Positions 31,704 to 39,361 of a stretch of DNA of 46,324 bases are shown here, in pieces. Within the stretch, counting starts at the first letter, position 1. Each line of letters opens with the position of its first letter. Where the stretch lies: assembly GCF_001613325.1 (NCBI RefSeq), contig NZ_BDCD01000028.1:1-46324 (forward strand), read 5' to 3'. Position numbers and translations under genes: made by a program. The notes under the pieces are model-generated. The model searched no databases. It saw nothing but the letters and a program-made list of their open reading frames with translations, and was not told the origin of the DNA. This DNA comes from Nocardia yamanashiensis NBRC 100130. GTDB lineage: Bacteria > Actinomycetota > Actinomycetes > Mycobacteriales > Mycobacteriaceae.

Positions 31704-32372
31704 GTGACCCAGCCCACTGTTTCCAGTATGCCGACCGAAACCACCGGGCCCGACCTGCTGGGTATGCGCCTCGCCCACCGGGCCATGCTCGCCGACACCC
31801 AGCGCCTGTGCGAACTCACCCGCGATATCGCCGCCGGGCGCGCCGACTGCACACCCGCACGCGCGGCCGCCATCACCGATTACCTGCTGCTGCTCTGCGA
31901 CAGCATCCACCATCATCACACCATCGAGGACGAGGTGCTCTGGCCGCTGCTGCGCGGCACCGGCGCGGTCGACGTGCGCGAACTCGAGGACGATCACGCC
32001 CAGCTCGACCCGATCCTCGACGCCGTCCGCACCGAGGCCCGCGAATTCGCCCGCTCCGCCACCGGTTCCGCCGCCGTCCTCACCGGCTGCCTCTCCCGCC
32101 TGCACGCCCTGCTCGCCGAGCACATCGCCGACGAGGAGAAAACCGTCTTCCCGGTGATCACCGGCTATCTGGACGCGAAGCAGTGGAGCACCGTCGAAGC
32201 CGAGGCCCGGAAGGGCGCGAAGATGAGTTTCGAGTTGCCCCGCATGTTCGCCATGTGCACGCCCGAGGAATGGGAGCGCGCCACGGCCGAGGGCGGGCTC
32301 GTGCTCACCCTGATGCTGCGCTGGTTCGGGCGATCGCATCGCCGGCGCGAAGCCCTGATCGCCGGGGGCTGA
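31704..32372 (+). CDS. hemerythrin-like (HHE) cation-binding protein
   Basis: About 222 residues from GTG 31704, with an AGGG site 5 nt upstream; GTG 31698 and ATG 31728 are alternatives. The iron-binding pattern is spread over four helices: R-L-A-H-R-A-M-L near the start, S-I-H-H-H-H-T-I-E-D-E-V-L-W-P (H...HxxxE), E-D-D-H-A-Q-L-D-P-I-L, and E-H-I-A-D-E-E-K-T-V-F-P-V. Such di-iron proteins bind O2 or handle NO/oxidative stress in the cytosol. A C-terminal extension E-L-P-R-M-F-A-M-C-T-P-E-E-W follows the bundle, as in mycobacterial hemerythrin-like proteins. Divergent from icd by 245 bp. Confidence 0.85.
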   Translation: MTQPTVSSMPTETTGPDLLGMRLAHRAMLADTQRLCELTRDIAAGRADCTPARAAAITDYLLLLCDSIHHHHTIEDEVLWPLLRGTGAVDVRELEDDHAQLDPILDAVRTEAREFARSATGSAAVLTGCLSRLHALLAEHIADEEKTVFPVITGYLDAKQWSTVEAEARKGAKMSFELPRMFAMCTPEEWERATAEGGLVLTLMLRWFGRSHRRREALIAGG

Positions 32373-32383
32373 TCGAGGGGTGA

Positions 32384-32424
32384 GCGGGAACCGGCTGTGG
32401 CGCACGCCCGCAATCGGTTTCCGC
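32384..32424. terminator. bidirectional terminator between hemerythrin and AfsR-like genes
   Basis: GCGGGAACCG at 32384-32393 pairs with CGGTTTCCGC at 32415-32424 (10 bp with one G-T wobble), loop of 21 nt. Located in the 57-bp gap of two converging genes. Confidence 0.5.
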
Positions 32425-32429
32425 TTCGG

Positions 32430-35400
32430 TCAGGCCGGGAGGGCGGCGAGCTGGTCGGAGATGCAGGCGGTGAGCTGTGCCGCGTGGAGGCGGTGCGCGG
32501 CAGCGGCAACGGGATCGCCGAGCGCGTCGGCGAGTTCCGCCAGGACCGTGTCCATCGGGCCGTAGACCACCGAACCGGTATCCAGGCCCGCCATGGTGCC
32601 CGCGCGCGGCAGCATGTCCCGATAGCACTCGCGCATGCCGTCGAGGTCGTTCAGCCGGAGCGCCGCCCGAGCCCGGAAGACCACCATGACCGACCAGTAG
32701 TGATCCCGCTTGATCGGTCCCGCCTGCTCGAAAACCGCTCGCGCGCGGTCGTTTTCACCGGCGTCCAGCAGCGCGACCACGTAGGGATGGACCAGGACGC
32801 CCGGGGCGGCCGCGTGGAAACGACCCATCGGTTCGACCAGTTCGGACAGGTCGCCGCGCGCCCAGCCCAGCACCATGGCGGCGGCGATCATGAGTTCGGC
32901 GCCGTTGGCCGTCCCCGACGCCACCATATCGGCGCTGCACTCGGCATAGATCCGCTCGGCGGCGGCCAGATCGCCGCGCAGGATGGCCAGCACCGCCGAG
33001 AACGTCGACAGCACGGTGAGCAATTGCCGCAGCTGTCCACCCGTCGCGCATTCCAGACCGCGCTCGGCCTCGTCCCGTGCTCGCGCCAGATCGTTCGCGC
33101 CGCACGCGATCAGGCAGCCCAGAAAGTGCGCGACCGCTTGGAATTCGACCAGCCCGGCCGTGCCGGCGAGCGACCGGAGTTCCGTGGTCAGCGCTTCCCG
33201 CTCGTCCCACAGGTCCGGGCCGAGCGCCAGGAACGCCCTGGCATTCAGGGCCGCGCACAGCAATTCGGCATCGCCGAGTGCGCGCGCCGTGGCGAGCGCC
33301 TCGGCCGAGGCCGCGAACGCCAGCGGATCGTCGTCACCCTCCACCTCGAACACCGTGGTGATCAGCAGGCGCACCCGGGTCGCGGGCGGCAGCGGACGGT
33401 CCAGCGCCGCCGCCAGCGCCCGGACCATCCGCTCGTCCGGGAGGCGTTTGTCCCGCGTCCCCCAGATCAGCGGCGACCGCCAGGACCCCAGCGCCGCCGC
33501 CATCGGATCGCCGCGGCCCGGTCGCGCCGCGGCCAGCCGTTCGGCCACCGCCAGCGCCTGCTCGCGCAAGCCCCGGGCGGCGGAGTCGTCGCCCCGGTAG
33601 GCGAGTGAATTGACCAGGGCGCACATCGACTCCAAAATGCCTGCGACGGCGTCGCTTTCGAGTCCGGCGGGCAACCAGGACGGACCGGAATCGCCGCCGA
33701 AACCGGGCACCGGCGGGGCGGTAGAAACCGTTTCGCGCGCGCCCCGATCATGATCGACCGGCCCAGCGATCAGAACCGTTTCGCCCGCGGCCTGATGGCG
33801 ATCGACCAGCCCAGCAGTCAGAACCGTTTCGCCCGCGGCCCGGTGGTGATCGCCCGGCGCGGCCGTGAGCGCGGGCGGCAACACAGTCAGATATCCGGCG
33901 AGGACGTACAACTCGAGAACCGCGCGCCACAGCGGTTCGGCGTCCGGGAATTCGCGGCGCGCGCCGGCCTGCAAGGCGGCGGCGCGCACATAACCCAACG
34001 CTCGCAGCGCATTCGCGGAGTTGGCTCCGACGATGGCGTGATGCGCGAGCGCGTCGAGATCGGGCGCGCTCGCCCGCTCCGCGACCGCCAATGCCGTCCA
34101 ATGCATGCGAGCCCGCCGCAACGCCGGAATCCCCGCATAGACGGCGTCCCGGGTCAGCGCGTGCCCGAATCGGATCCGCCCACTCCGCTCGATCCGCAAC
34201 AGCCCCGACACGACGGCGGTATCGACCAGATCGACCAGCGTCTCCTCGTCCTCACCGCTCAGCTCCAGCAGCGAGTCGAAGTCCGCCCCTTCACCCCAGA
34301 CCGCCAGCAGCCGCAGCAAGCGAGCCGCCGCCGCGGGCAACCGGGCGATCCGCCGCAGCAGTACATCCCGCGCCCCGGCCGGCACGGCGAGCAAATCCCC
34401 CTCCGCCGCGGCGAGTTTCGCCAGCTCCGCCACGAACAGCGGATTCCCGCCGGTGCGATCCCGCACCAATTCCGCGGTCCCGTCATCGATCCCGCGCAAA
34501 CCCGCGGCCTCGGCCACCACCCGCACCGCCGCGGCGTCCAGACCCGTCAGCTCCAGCCGTCCGGCCGTCGCCGCCGCCAGCGCCGCCGAAGTCCCCCGCA
34601 CCTCCTCCCCCGCCTCCGAACCCCGCATGGTCACCACGAACAGCACCGGCAGCCGCGCGGACCACGCCACCACCTGCCGCAGAATCTGCAGGGTGGCGCT
34701 GTCCGCGCGATGCGCATCCTCGAGCACGATTACGACCGGGACGGCCTCCGCCGGATCGGCGGTGGTCAAGCAATCCGCCACGGCGCGAGCCAAACCGAAC
34801 GGAGTGGGATGCGCCGCGAGATCGGCGTTGCCGCCGCCCAATTCGTCCAGCAATTCCATCCAGGCCCAGGCGGCGGGTGCGCCGTCCACCTCGGGGCACT
34901 GGCCGATGACCACGCGCCAGGCAGTGGCGGCCAACTGCTCGGTGACGGCTCGGACCAGGGTGGTCTTACCGGCTCCAGCTTCACCTTCGAGCCACACCAG
35001 GCGGCCGTGCCCGATGGCCGCTTCGTTCGCGGCGGCGAGCAGCGCGGCGCGTTGTCCGGGGTAGCCGACCGGCGCGGAGGGGGTTGCCGATCCGGTTGCG
35101 CCGGTATCGGTTTCGGCAAGGTGTGCCGACGTGACGCGCCCCGGAGAGGAATTTGCTGTCGCATCGATCGCGGGGTGCGGGGGAAGTGGCGGGGTGAGGG
35201 ACGGGTCGTGAGCCAGGATGGCGGCTTCGAGAGCGCGCAAGGGCGGGCTGGGGTCGATGCCGAAATCGGTGTTGAGAGTGGTGCGGAGGGCGCGGAGGGT
35301 AGCCAGGGCTTCGAGCTGGCGGCCGAGGCGGTACTGGGCGAGGGCCAGGAGGCGAACGGCGGCTTCACGTTCGGGGTGTTCGTCGACGAGGCGGCGGAGA

Positions 35401-35948
35401 CTGGCGGCGGCCTCGTCGGGGCGGCCCAGGAACAGGGCGGCTTCGGCTCGTTGTTCGACGGCGGTCCGGCGCAGGTCGGTCAGGCGGGTGATCTCGGCCG
35501 CGCTCCAGGCGGTATCGGAATAGGGAGCGTAGGCCGGGCCGCGCCACAGGGCCAGCGCCGCGTCCAGGGCGCGATGGCGGGCGGCGGGGTCCGTCGCCGC
35601 GGTGGCGGTCGCCATCAGTTGGTCGAAATGCCAGGCGTCGACGGACGAAACCGGCAGGCGCAGGGCATATCCCGGAGCCTGGGAGACCAGGATGCGAGCC
35701 GGGGCGCGGGGCGACCGCTCCGGTTCGAGGGACCGCCGCAGGTACGAGATGTGCGCCTGCAACGCCCCGGATGCCTTCGGCGGCGGTTCACCCTGCCAGA
35801 GGTCCTCGATGAGCCGATCGACCGAAACCACTTCGCCCCCGGCCGAAACCAGCCGCGCCAGTACCGCGCCCTGCATCGGCCCGCGCAGCACGGCGGGGCG
35901 GCCGCCGACCGATACCCGCAGCGCGCCCAGCACTTCCACCAACACCAC
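32430..35948 (-). CDS. AfsR/SARP-type regulator: wHTH-BTAD-AAA ATPase-TPR
   Basis: A 1172-residue regulator. Residues ~1-95 are the winged-helix DNA-binding domain (V-L-G-A-L-R-V..., V-S-V-D-R-L-I-E-D-L-W, L-Q-A-H-I-S-Y-L-R-R-S-L). ~96-240 is the BTAD bundle. The ATPase begins near 310 with E-G-E-A-G-A-G-K-T-T (Walker A) and a V-I-V-L-E-D-A-H-R-A-D-S-A-T (Walker B region). The rest, to the end, is TPR-like helices. Such proteins integrate signals for secondary metabolism or lipid genes. An in-frame tandem repeat of 16 residues interrupts the C-terminal part (~700-745). GTG start 35948 (GTG 35945 adjacent). No obvious target next to it; the small membrane gene downstream is on the same strand but upstream in transcription order. 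Confidence 0.9.
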   Translation of the reverse strand: MVLVEVLGALRVSVGGRPAVLRGPMQGAVLARLVSAGGEVVSVDRLIEDLWQGEPPPKASGALQAHISYLRRSLEPERSPRAPARILVSQAPGYALRLPVSSVDAWHFDQLMATATAATDPAARHRALDAALALWRGPAYAPYSDTAWSAAEITRLTDLRRTAVEQRAEAALFLGRPDEAAASLRRLVDEHPEREAAVRLLALAQYRLGRQLEALATLRALRTTLNTDFGIDPSPPLRALEAAILAHDPSLTPPLPPHPAIDATANSSPGRVTSAHLAETDTGATGSATPSAPVGYPGQRAALLAAANEAAIGHGRLVWLEGEAGAGKTTLVRAVTEQLAATAWRVVIGQCPEVDGAPAAWAWMELLDELGGGNADLAAHPTPFGLARAVADCLTTADPAEAVPVVIVLEDAHRADSATLQILRQVVAWSARLPVLFVVTMRGSEAGEEVRGTSAALAAATAGRLELTGLDAAAVRVVAEAAGLRGIDDGTAELVRDRTGGNPLFVAELAKLAAAEGDLLAVPAGARDVLLRRIARLPAAAARLLRLLAVWGEGADFDSLLELSGEDEETLVDLVDTAVVSGLLRIERSGRIRFGHALTRDAVYAGIPALRRARMHWTALAVAERASAPDLDALAHHAIVGANSANALRALGYVRAAALQAGARREFPDAEPLWRAVLELYVLAGYLTVLPPALTAAPGDHHRAAGETVLTAGLVDRHQAAGETVLIAGPVDHDRGARETVSTAPPVPGFGGDSGPSWLPAGLESDAVAGILESMCALVNSLAYRGDDSAARGLREQALAVAERLAAARPGRGDPMAAALGSWRSPLIWGTRDKRLPDERMVRALAAALDRPLPPATRVRLLITTVFEVEGDDDPLAFAASAEALATARALGDAELLCAALNARAFLALGPDLWDEREALTTELRSLAGTAGLVEFQAVAHFLGCLIACGANDLARARDEAERGLECATGGQLRQLLTVLSTFSAVLAILRGDLAAAERIYAECSADMVASGTANGAELMIAAAMVLGWARGDLSELVEPMGRFHAAAPGVLVHPYVVALLDAGENDRARAVFEQAGPIKRDHYWSVMVVFRARAALRLNDLDGMRECYRDMLPRAGTMAGLDTGSVVYGPMDTVLAELADALGDPVAAAAHRLHAAQLTACISDQLAALPA
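33724..33865. repeat. in-gene tandem repeat, ~48-bp units
   Basis: Two full units (33752-33799 and 33800-33847), ~90% identical, flanked by partial copies on both sides. Each full unit carries the shared core CAGAACCGTTTCGCCCGCGG. Unit length is 16 codons, so copy-number change stays in frame in the AfsR-like gene; the protein reads three versions of A-A-G-E-T-V-L-x-A-G-x-V-D. Confidence 0.8.
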
Positions 35949-36026
35949 GGGTGGTACATCGGCGGGATCGGTGCATTCGCTAACAGTGCGAACGACCGGC
36001 GCGAGCCTGGTATCGCGACCGCCGGA

Positions 36027-36650
36027 TCACTTCCGCAGCGCGCGCACCCCGGAGGCGGCGAGGACGAGGCCGACCGCAATAGTGCCGGGGATGATCCAGA
36101 GACCCTCCGCGCCCGGCAGCGCTTCGGCCGCCGCCATGGCGAATACGGCCAGGATGATCACCGCGGCGGCGGGGCGGCCGAGCAGTGGGCGTGGGGCGGC
36201 GAGGGCGCAGGCCGCCAGTAGCAGGAAGCCGAGCAGGAAAGCGGCGGCGAGCGGGCCATTCACCGGGAGGGCCGCGTCTTCGATGGCGGTCTGTTCGTGG
36301 TGGGACAGGCGCGGGGCGACGAAGGCCTCGTGGTACGCGCCGACGGGAATGGCCAGGGTCAGGCCGAGATAGAGCAGGGCGCCCGCGAGCGTGGACAGCC
36401 TTGCCACCCAGCTGCTTCCGGCGAGCCGCCAGGCGGCCGTCACCAGGGGCAGGCCGATCGCCATGAGGACCGCGCCCGCGCTGAAGGTCAGGTGGGCGGC
36501 GACCCAGGTCGGGGCGTGTTCGGCGGTTTCGGAGTGTTCCAGCGGGTGCAGGCCGTTGCCGATCGCGAACAGCACGCCGCCGGCGATCAGTGCGGCGGCG
36601 CGCGGCTGGAGGTCTCGGTCGGCCACGGTGGGGGCCGTCGTCATCGTCAT
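36027..36650 (-). CDS. small multi-pass membrane protein of unknown function
   Basis: About 207 residues from ATG 36650 (GTG 36656 also possible) with about six membrane helices: ~20-36, 52-72, 85-105, 130-155, 160-178 and 185-205. Between helices 3 and 4 lies R-L-S-H-H-E-Q-T-A-I-E-D. The loop with G-N-G-L-H-P-L-E-H-S in the first third is a noticeable His-containing motif. No ribosome site is clear. Ends 79 bp before the AfsR-like gene on the same strand, so it could share a transcript with it. Function not assigned. Confidence 0.75.
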   Translation of the reverse strand: MTMTTAPTVADRDLQPRAAALIAGGVLFAIGNGLHPLEHSETAEHAPTWVAAHLTFSAGAVLMAIGLPLVTAAWRLAGSSWVARLSTLAGALLYLGLTLAIPVGAYHEAFVAPRLSHHEQTAIEDAALPVNGPLAAAFLLGFLLLAACALAAPRPLLGRPAAAVIILAVFAMAAAEALPGAEGLWIIPGTIAVGLVLAASGVRALRK

Positions 36651-36764
36651 GGGCACAGGATCGGTGTGCGGTATTCACCGCGACTTGCGGCCGGCTTGCG
36701 GCGGGCGGCCGGATTGCCCGGCGGCGGTACGGAATCCGGCGCGCCGACCGGGCGGGAGTACGGG

Positions 36765-36799
36765 TCCGGGCCCGCCGCGAGGTGCGCGGCGGGCCCGGA
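36765..36799 (-). terminator. strong hairpin after the MFS gene
   Basis: A 15-bp perfect GC-rich stem (TCCGGGCCCGCCGCG and its complement) with an AGGTG loop, 9 bp past the stop of the MFS gene at 36808. No T-run. It separates that gene from the membrane protein gene downstream. Confidence 0.8.
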
Positions 36800-36807
36800 G
36801 CGGTGGG

Positions 36808-38304
36808 TCAAACCGCCACGTGCACTTGGTGTTCGGGTCCTTCGAGGAGGTTCTCCGGCTTGTCCCGGATCATGAAGGCGATGATCGGGATGCAGGCCAG
36901 GAAGAAGCCCGCGCCGATGTAGAAGGCCACGTCGTAGCTGTGGATGGAAGCCCGGGCGACCACATTGTCGATGGTCGGGTGGTTGCGGGCGTAGCGTTCG
37001 GCCGCCTGCACCGAGAGGGTGGTCAGCAGTGCTGTGCCGATGGATCCGCCGACCTGCTGGGCCGCGTTGAGCAGGGCGCTGGCGACGCCGGAGTCCTTCT
37101 CCTCCACCTGATGCAGCGCGGTCGCCTGCATGGCCACGAACAGCCCGCCCATGCCGAGGGCGATGAGGATCATGGCGGGCAGCAGACTGGCCGCGTAGCC
37201 GTCCCCGAATTCGAGCTGCGCCAGGTAGATCAGGCCCGCGGTGCCGAGCACCGCACCGGCGAGCATGATCGGGCGCGGTCCGATGCGCGGCAGCAGGGTG
37301 CTGGCGATGCCGGCCGACACCACGATGCCCGCGGGGAACGGCAGGAACGCCACGCCCGCCTTCAAGGCCGAGTACCCGAGCGTCATCTGCAGGTAGAAGC
37401 TGAGATTCAGGAACATGGCGAACATGGCGATGGGCACCAGCAGCGCCACCAGGAACGAACCGCCGCGATTGATCTCACCCGGAATGCGCAGCGGCAGTAG
37501 CGGATCGGCGGTGCGGGCTTCGATCACCACGAATGCCACCAGCAGCGCGGAGCCGGCGATGAGCAGGGCCAGGGTGCTGGCCGCGCCCCAGCCGTCCGAG
37601 GCGGCGCGGCTGAAGCCGTAGACGATCGAGATGAGGCCGAGCGTGCCGGTGACCGCGCCGGGCAGGTCGTAGCCGCCGGTGCGCGGCGCGGGCACGTCCT
37701 TGATCACGAAGGCGAAGGCTCCGGCCAGGGCGAGCAGCGCGATGGGCGCGTTGACCAGCAGGCTCCAGCGCCAGTTGGCGTATTCGGTGAGCGCCCCGCC
37801 CGCGATCAGGCCGATGGCCGCGCCACCCGCCGACACGCCTGCGAACACGCCGAAGGCCCGGGCGCGTTCCTTGGCTTCGGTGAAGGTGATGGACACCAGC
37901 GACAGTGCGGCGGGCGCGAGCAGCGCGCCGAACGCGCCCTGCAGACCGCGGCCCGCGAACAATTGCCCGGCGTTCTGCGCCAGCCCGGCCAGCGCCGACG
38001 CCCCGGCGAAACCGATCAGGCCGATCATCAGGATGCGGCGGCGGCCGAGGTAGTCGGCGAGCCGGCCTCCGAGCAGCAGCAAGCCGCCGAAAATGAGCGT
38101 GTAGGCGGTGAGCACCCACTGTTTGTCGCCGTCGCTGATGTGCAGGTCCTGCTGCGCGAACGGCAGTGCGATGGTGACGATGGTGGCGTCCAGCACCACC
38201 ATGAGCTGCGCCATGGCGATCACCGCCAAGGCCCACCAGCGTCTGGAATCTGTTGTCCCGCCGACGTTTTCGCCGGTCTCGAGTGTTGCCGTCCCAGCGG
38301 ACAT
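36808..38304 (-). CDS. MFS drug exporter, DHA2 (14-TM) family
   Basis: 498 residues from ATG 38304, which has GAGGAGAGG just upstream; the frame extends to 38358 without support. ~14 membrane helices, motif D1 L-D-A-T-I-V-T-I-A-L-P-F, loop motif A L-G-G-R-L-A-D-Y-L-G-R-R-R, helix 5 G-V-S-A-G-G-A-A-I-G-L-I-A-G-G. A second, separate QacA/EmrB-type exporter in this window, distinct in sequence from that at 2914-4425. Divergent from a TetR gene with inverted repeats in between, i.e. a standard repressor-exporter pair. Confidence 0.9.
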   Translation of the reverse strand: MSAGTATLETGENVGGTTDSRRWWALAVIAMAQLMVVLDATIVTIALPFAQQDLHISDGDKQWVLTAYTLIFGGLLLLGGRLADYLGRRRILMIGLIGFAGASALAGLAQNAGQLFAGRGLQGAFGALLAPAALSLVSITFTEAKERARAFGVFAGVSAGGAAIGLIAGGALTEYANWRWSLLVNAPIALLALAGAFAFVIKDVPAPRTGGYDLPGAVTGTLGLISIVYGFSRAASDGWGAASTLALLIAGSALLVAFVVIEARTADPLLPLRIPGEINRGGSFLVALLVPIAMFAMFLNLSFYLQMTLGYSALKAGVAFLPFPAGIVVSAGIASTLLPRIGPRPIMLAGAVLGTAGLIYLAQLEFGDGYAASLLPAMILIALGMGGLFVAMQATALHQVEEKDSGVASALLNAAQQVGGSIGTALLTTLSVQAAERYARNHPTIDNVVARASIHSYDVAFYIGAGFFLACIPIIAFMIRDKPENLLEGPEHQVHVAV

Positions 38305-38353
38305 GAGCCTCTCCTCAGGGTTTCGAACAGCTCGCACCATCGTGGCATCGCCG

Positions 38354-38416
38354 GACATTTGTCGTCAAGAGAAAAATGTCTGACTGCGACAGTTGGCATA
38401 AGCGGACACTATCCGC
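38354..38416. promoter_or_regulatory. divergent MFS/tetR control region with inverted repeats
   Basis: GACATTTGTC at 38354-38363 (GACA-TT-TGTC) sits between a minus-strand TTGACG box and the MFS start; TGTC-N7-GACA at 38377-38391 is a second; GCGGA-CACTA-TCCGC at 38402-38416 overlaps the -35 area of the tetR promoter. The recurring GACA/TGTC halves suggest the regulator site, but I cannot tell which pair is bound. Confidence 0.5.
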
Positions 38417-38427
38417 CGGGATGCGTC

Positions 38428-38433
38428 TAAAAT
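38428..38433 (+). promoter_or_regulatory. -10 box TAAAAT, leaderless start of tetR at 38441
   Basis: TAAAAT ends 7 nt before ATG 38441. The earlier in-frame ATG at 38432 falls inside this box, which argues for 38441 as the true start. Confidence 0.65.
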
Positions 38434-38440
38434 GGGGCCC

Positions 38441-39142
38441 ATGTTCGACTCGTCAACGCTGACCGCGCGCCCGGGCCTGCGCGAACGCAAGAAGCAGCAG
38501 ACCCGCAACCGGATCATCGATGTGGCGCTGAACCTTTGCGACGCACAGGGTTTCGACGCCACCACCGTCGAGCAGATCGCCGCCGAAGCCGATGTCTCGC
38601 CCCGCACGGTGAACCGCTACTTCGCGAGCAAGGAAGACATCGTCATCGCCCCGATCGAGGACTGGGGCCAGGCACTCGCGGAACAGTTGCGAGCCCAGCC
38701 CGTCACCGGCAATGAGCTGCAAGCCCTGCTCGACTCCTTCCTGGTGGTGGTCGACCTGATCCTGGGCGGCGACTCCCCCGTGCCGTTCCGCTGGTTCCAG
38801 CAAATGCAGCGCATCACCCGCGACAATGTGGCCGTGCGCGCACAGAGCCTGGAGGCCGCCGACACCAAGACCCGGTCGATGGCCCTGGTGCTGGCCGAAC
38901 GCCTGCACACGACCCCCGACGCCGCCGCGGTGCAGGTGATCGCCGCGACCTGGCATGCCATCGTGCGGGTGGGCATGGAGTGCGATTTCGACGCCGACTC
39001 CGAATTCCCGGACTGCGCGACCGCCACCTCGGCCCGCCAGCTGGCCGACAATGTGCGAGCCGCCTACGACGAATTCGTCCGGGTCTGCGCGACTCCGACT
39101 GTGGCCAGCCCCACTTCGGAGACCGCCGCCGCATCCCGTTAG
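38441..39142 (+). CDS. TetR-family regulator of the divergent MFS exporter
   Basis: 233 residues. Helix-turn-helix region: R-E-R-K-K-Q-Q-T-R-N-R-I-I-D-V-A-L, F-D-A-T-T-V-E-Q-I-A-A-E-A-D-V-S-P-R-T-V-N-R-Y-F and S-K-E-D-I-V. The rest is helical with a cysteine in the last third. Start chosen at ATG 38441 by the leaderless TAAAAT box. The stop codon TAG at 39140-39142 forms the first bases of the TAGAAT box of the methionine operon promoter, so the two units are packed with no spare DNA. Divergent exporter 38304-36808 is the probable target. Confidence 0.9.
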   Translation: MFDSSTLTARPGLRERKKQQTRNRIIDVALNLCDAQGFDATTVEQIAAEADVSPRTVNRYFASKEDIVIAPIEDWGQALAEQLRAQPVTGNELQALLDSFLVVVDLILGGDSPVPFRWFQQMQRITRDNVAVRAQSLEAADTKTRSMALVLAERLHTTPDAAAVQVIAATWHAIVRVGMECDFDADSEFPDCATATSARQLADNVRAAYDEFVRVCATPTVASPTSETAAASR

Positions 39143-39145
39143 AAT
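39140..39145 (+). promoter_or_regulatory. -10 box TAGAAT of the methionine operon
   Basis: TAGAAT overlaps the tetR stop codon and would start transcription near 39152, only a few bases before the first pairing strand of the SAM-IV riboswitch at 39155. The -35 is weak (TTCGGA-like at 39115). Confidence 0.55.
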
Positions 39146-39154
39146 CTCGCAACA

Positions 39155-39254
39155 GGTCAAGAGCATCAGCGCCAAGCCCCGGCTCGCTGATCGGCAACCC
39201 TCCAGCTGCGGTGGGGTGCTCCGGGTGAAGACCGGGCGCTCGACGGCCGAGCGC
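39155..39254 (+). ncRNA. SAM-IV riboswitch
   Basis: S-adenosylmethionine aptamer of the type found in actinobacteria. Pairings seen: P1 GGTC (39155-39158) with GACC (39230-39233); P2 ATCAGCG (39165-39171) with CGCTGAT (39185-39191); then the highly conserved GGCAACCCTCC, the ACCC...GGGT stem and GGTGGGGTGCTCCGGGTGAAGACC. A further 7-bp hairpin GCGCTCG/CGAGCGC (39236-39254) directly 3' of P1 matches the extra P5 of SAM-IV. It lies in front of metY-metX, where SAM binding should lower expression. No separate SAM-controlled terminator is obvious right after it; the Cys leader ORF follows. Confidence 0.9.
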
Positions 39255-39280
39255 AAGCGCACTGTAGGAGGTCTACCGAA

Positions 39281-39316
39281 ATGTGTTGTTGTCGAAGCCT
39301 ATTCGCCTTCCGATAA
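39281..39316 (+). CDS. cysteine-rich leader peptide (Met-Cys-Cys-Cys)
   Basis: An 11-codon ORF, MCCCRSLFAFR, with a perfect AGGAGG ribosome site at 39266-39271, nine nt before ATG 39281. Three consecutive TGT (rare in this GC-rich genome) Cys codons follow the start. Polycysteine leader ORFs of this kind are known as cysteine-responsive attenuators before sulfur genes in mycobacteria; ribosome stalling when Cys-tRNA is short changes folding downstream. Here the 3' part of the ORF (TCGCC, 39303-39307) can pair with GGCGA (39336-39340), in competition with a small stem CGCC-ATTC-GGCG (39328-39339) just ahead of a T-run at 39346-39351. It lies 27 bp after the riboswitch and 46 bp before metY. 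Confidence 0.75.
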   Translation: MCCCRSLFAFR

Positions 39317-39327
39317 CGTCAGAATTC

Positions 39328-39351
39328 CGCCATTCGGCGACCTTGTTTTTT
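39328..39351 (+). terminator. possible attenuator hairpin and T-run before metY
   Basis: A 4-bp stem CGCC-ATTC-GGCG followed by CCTTG and TTTTTT, ending at the GGAG ribosome site of metY. The stem is short; the same GGCGA could instead pair with TCGCC inside the leader ORF. Suggests an attenuation switch, not a constitutive terminator. Confidence 0.5.
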
Positions 39352-39361
39352 GGAGCAGCAC

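Noticed and set aside
33750..36221. Long open frame of 823 codons on the plus strand
   Set aside because: Shadow of the AfsR-like gene on the minus strand, low-complexity Arg/Gly/Gln composition and no domains; typical for antisense of high-GC genes.
38432..38440. ATG 38432 as tetR start
   Set aside because: It overlaps the TAAAAT box; with leaderless transcription from 38441 this codon would not be in the mRNA.
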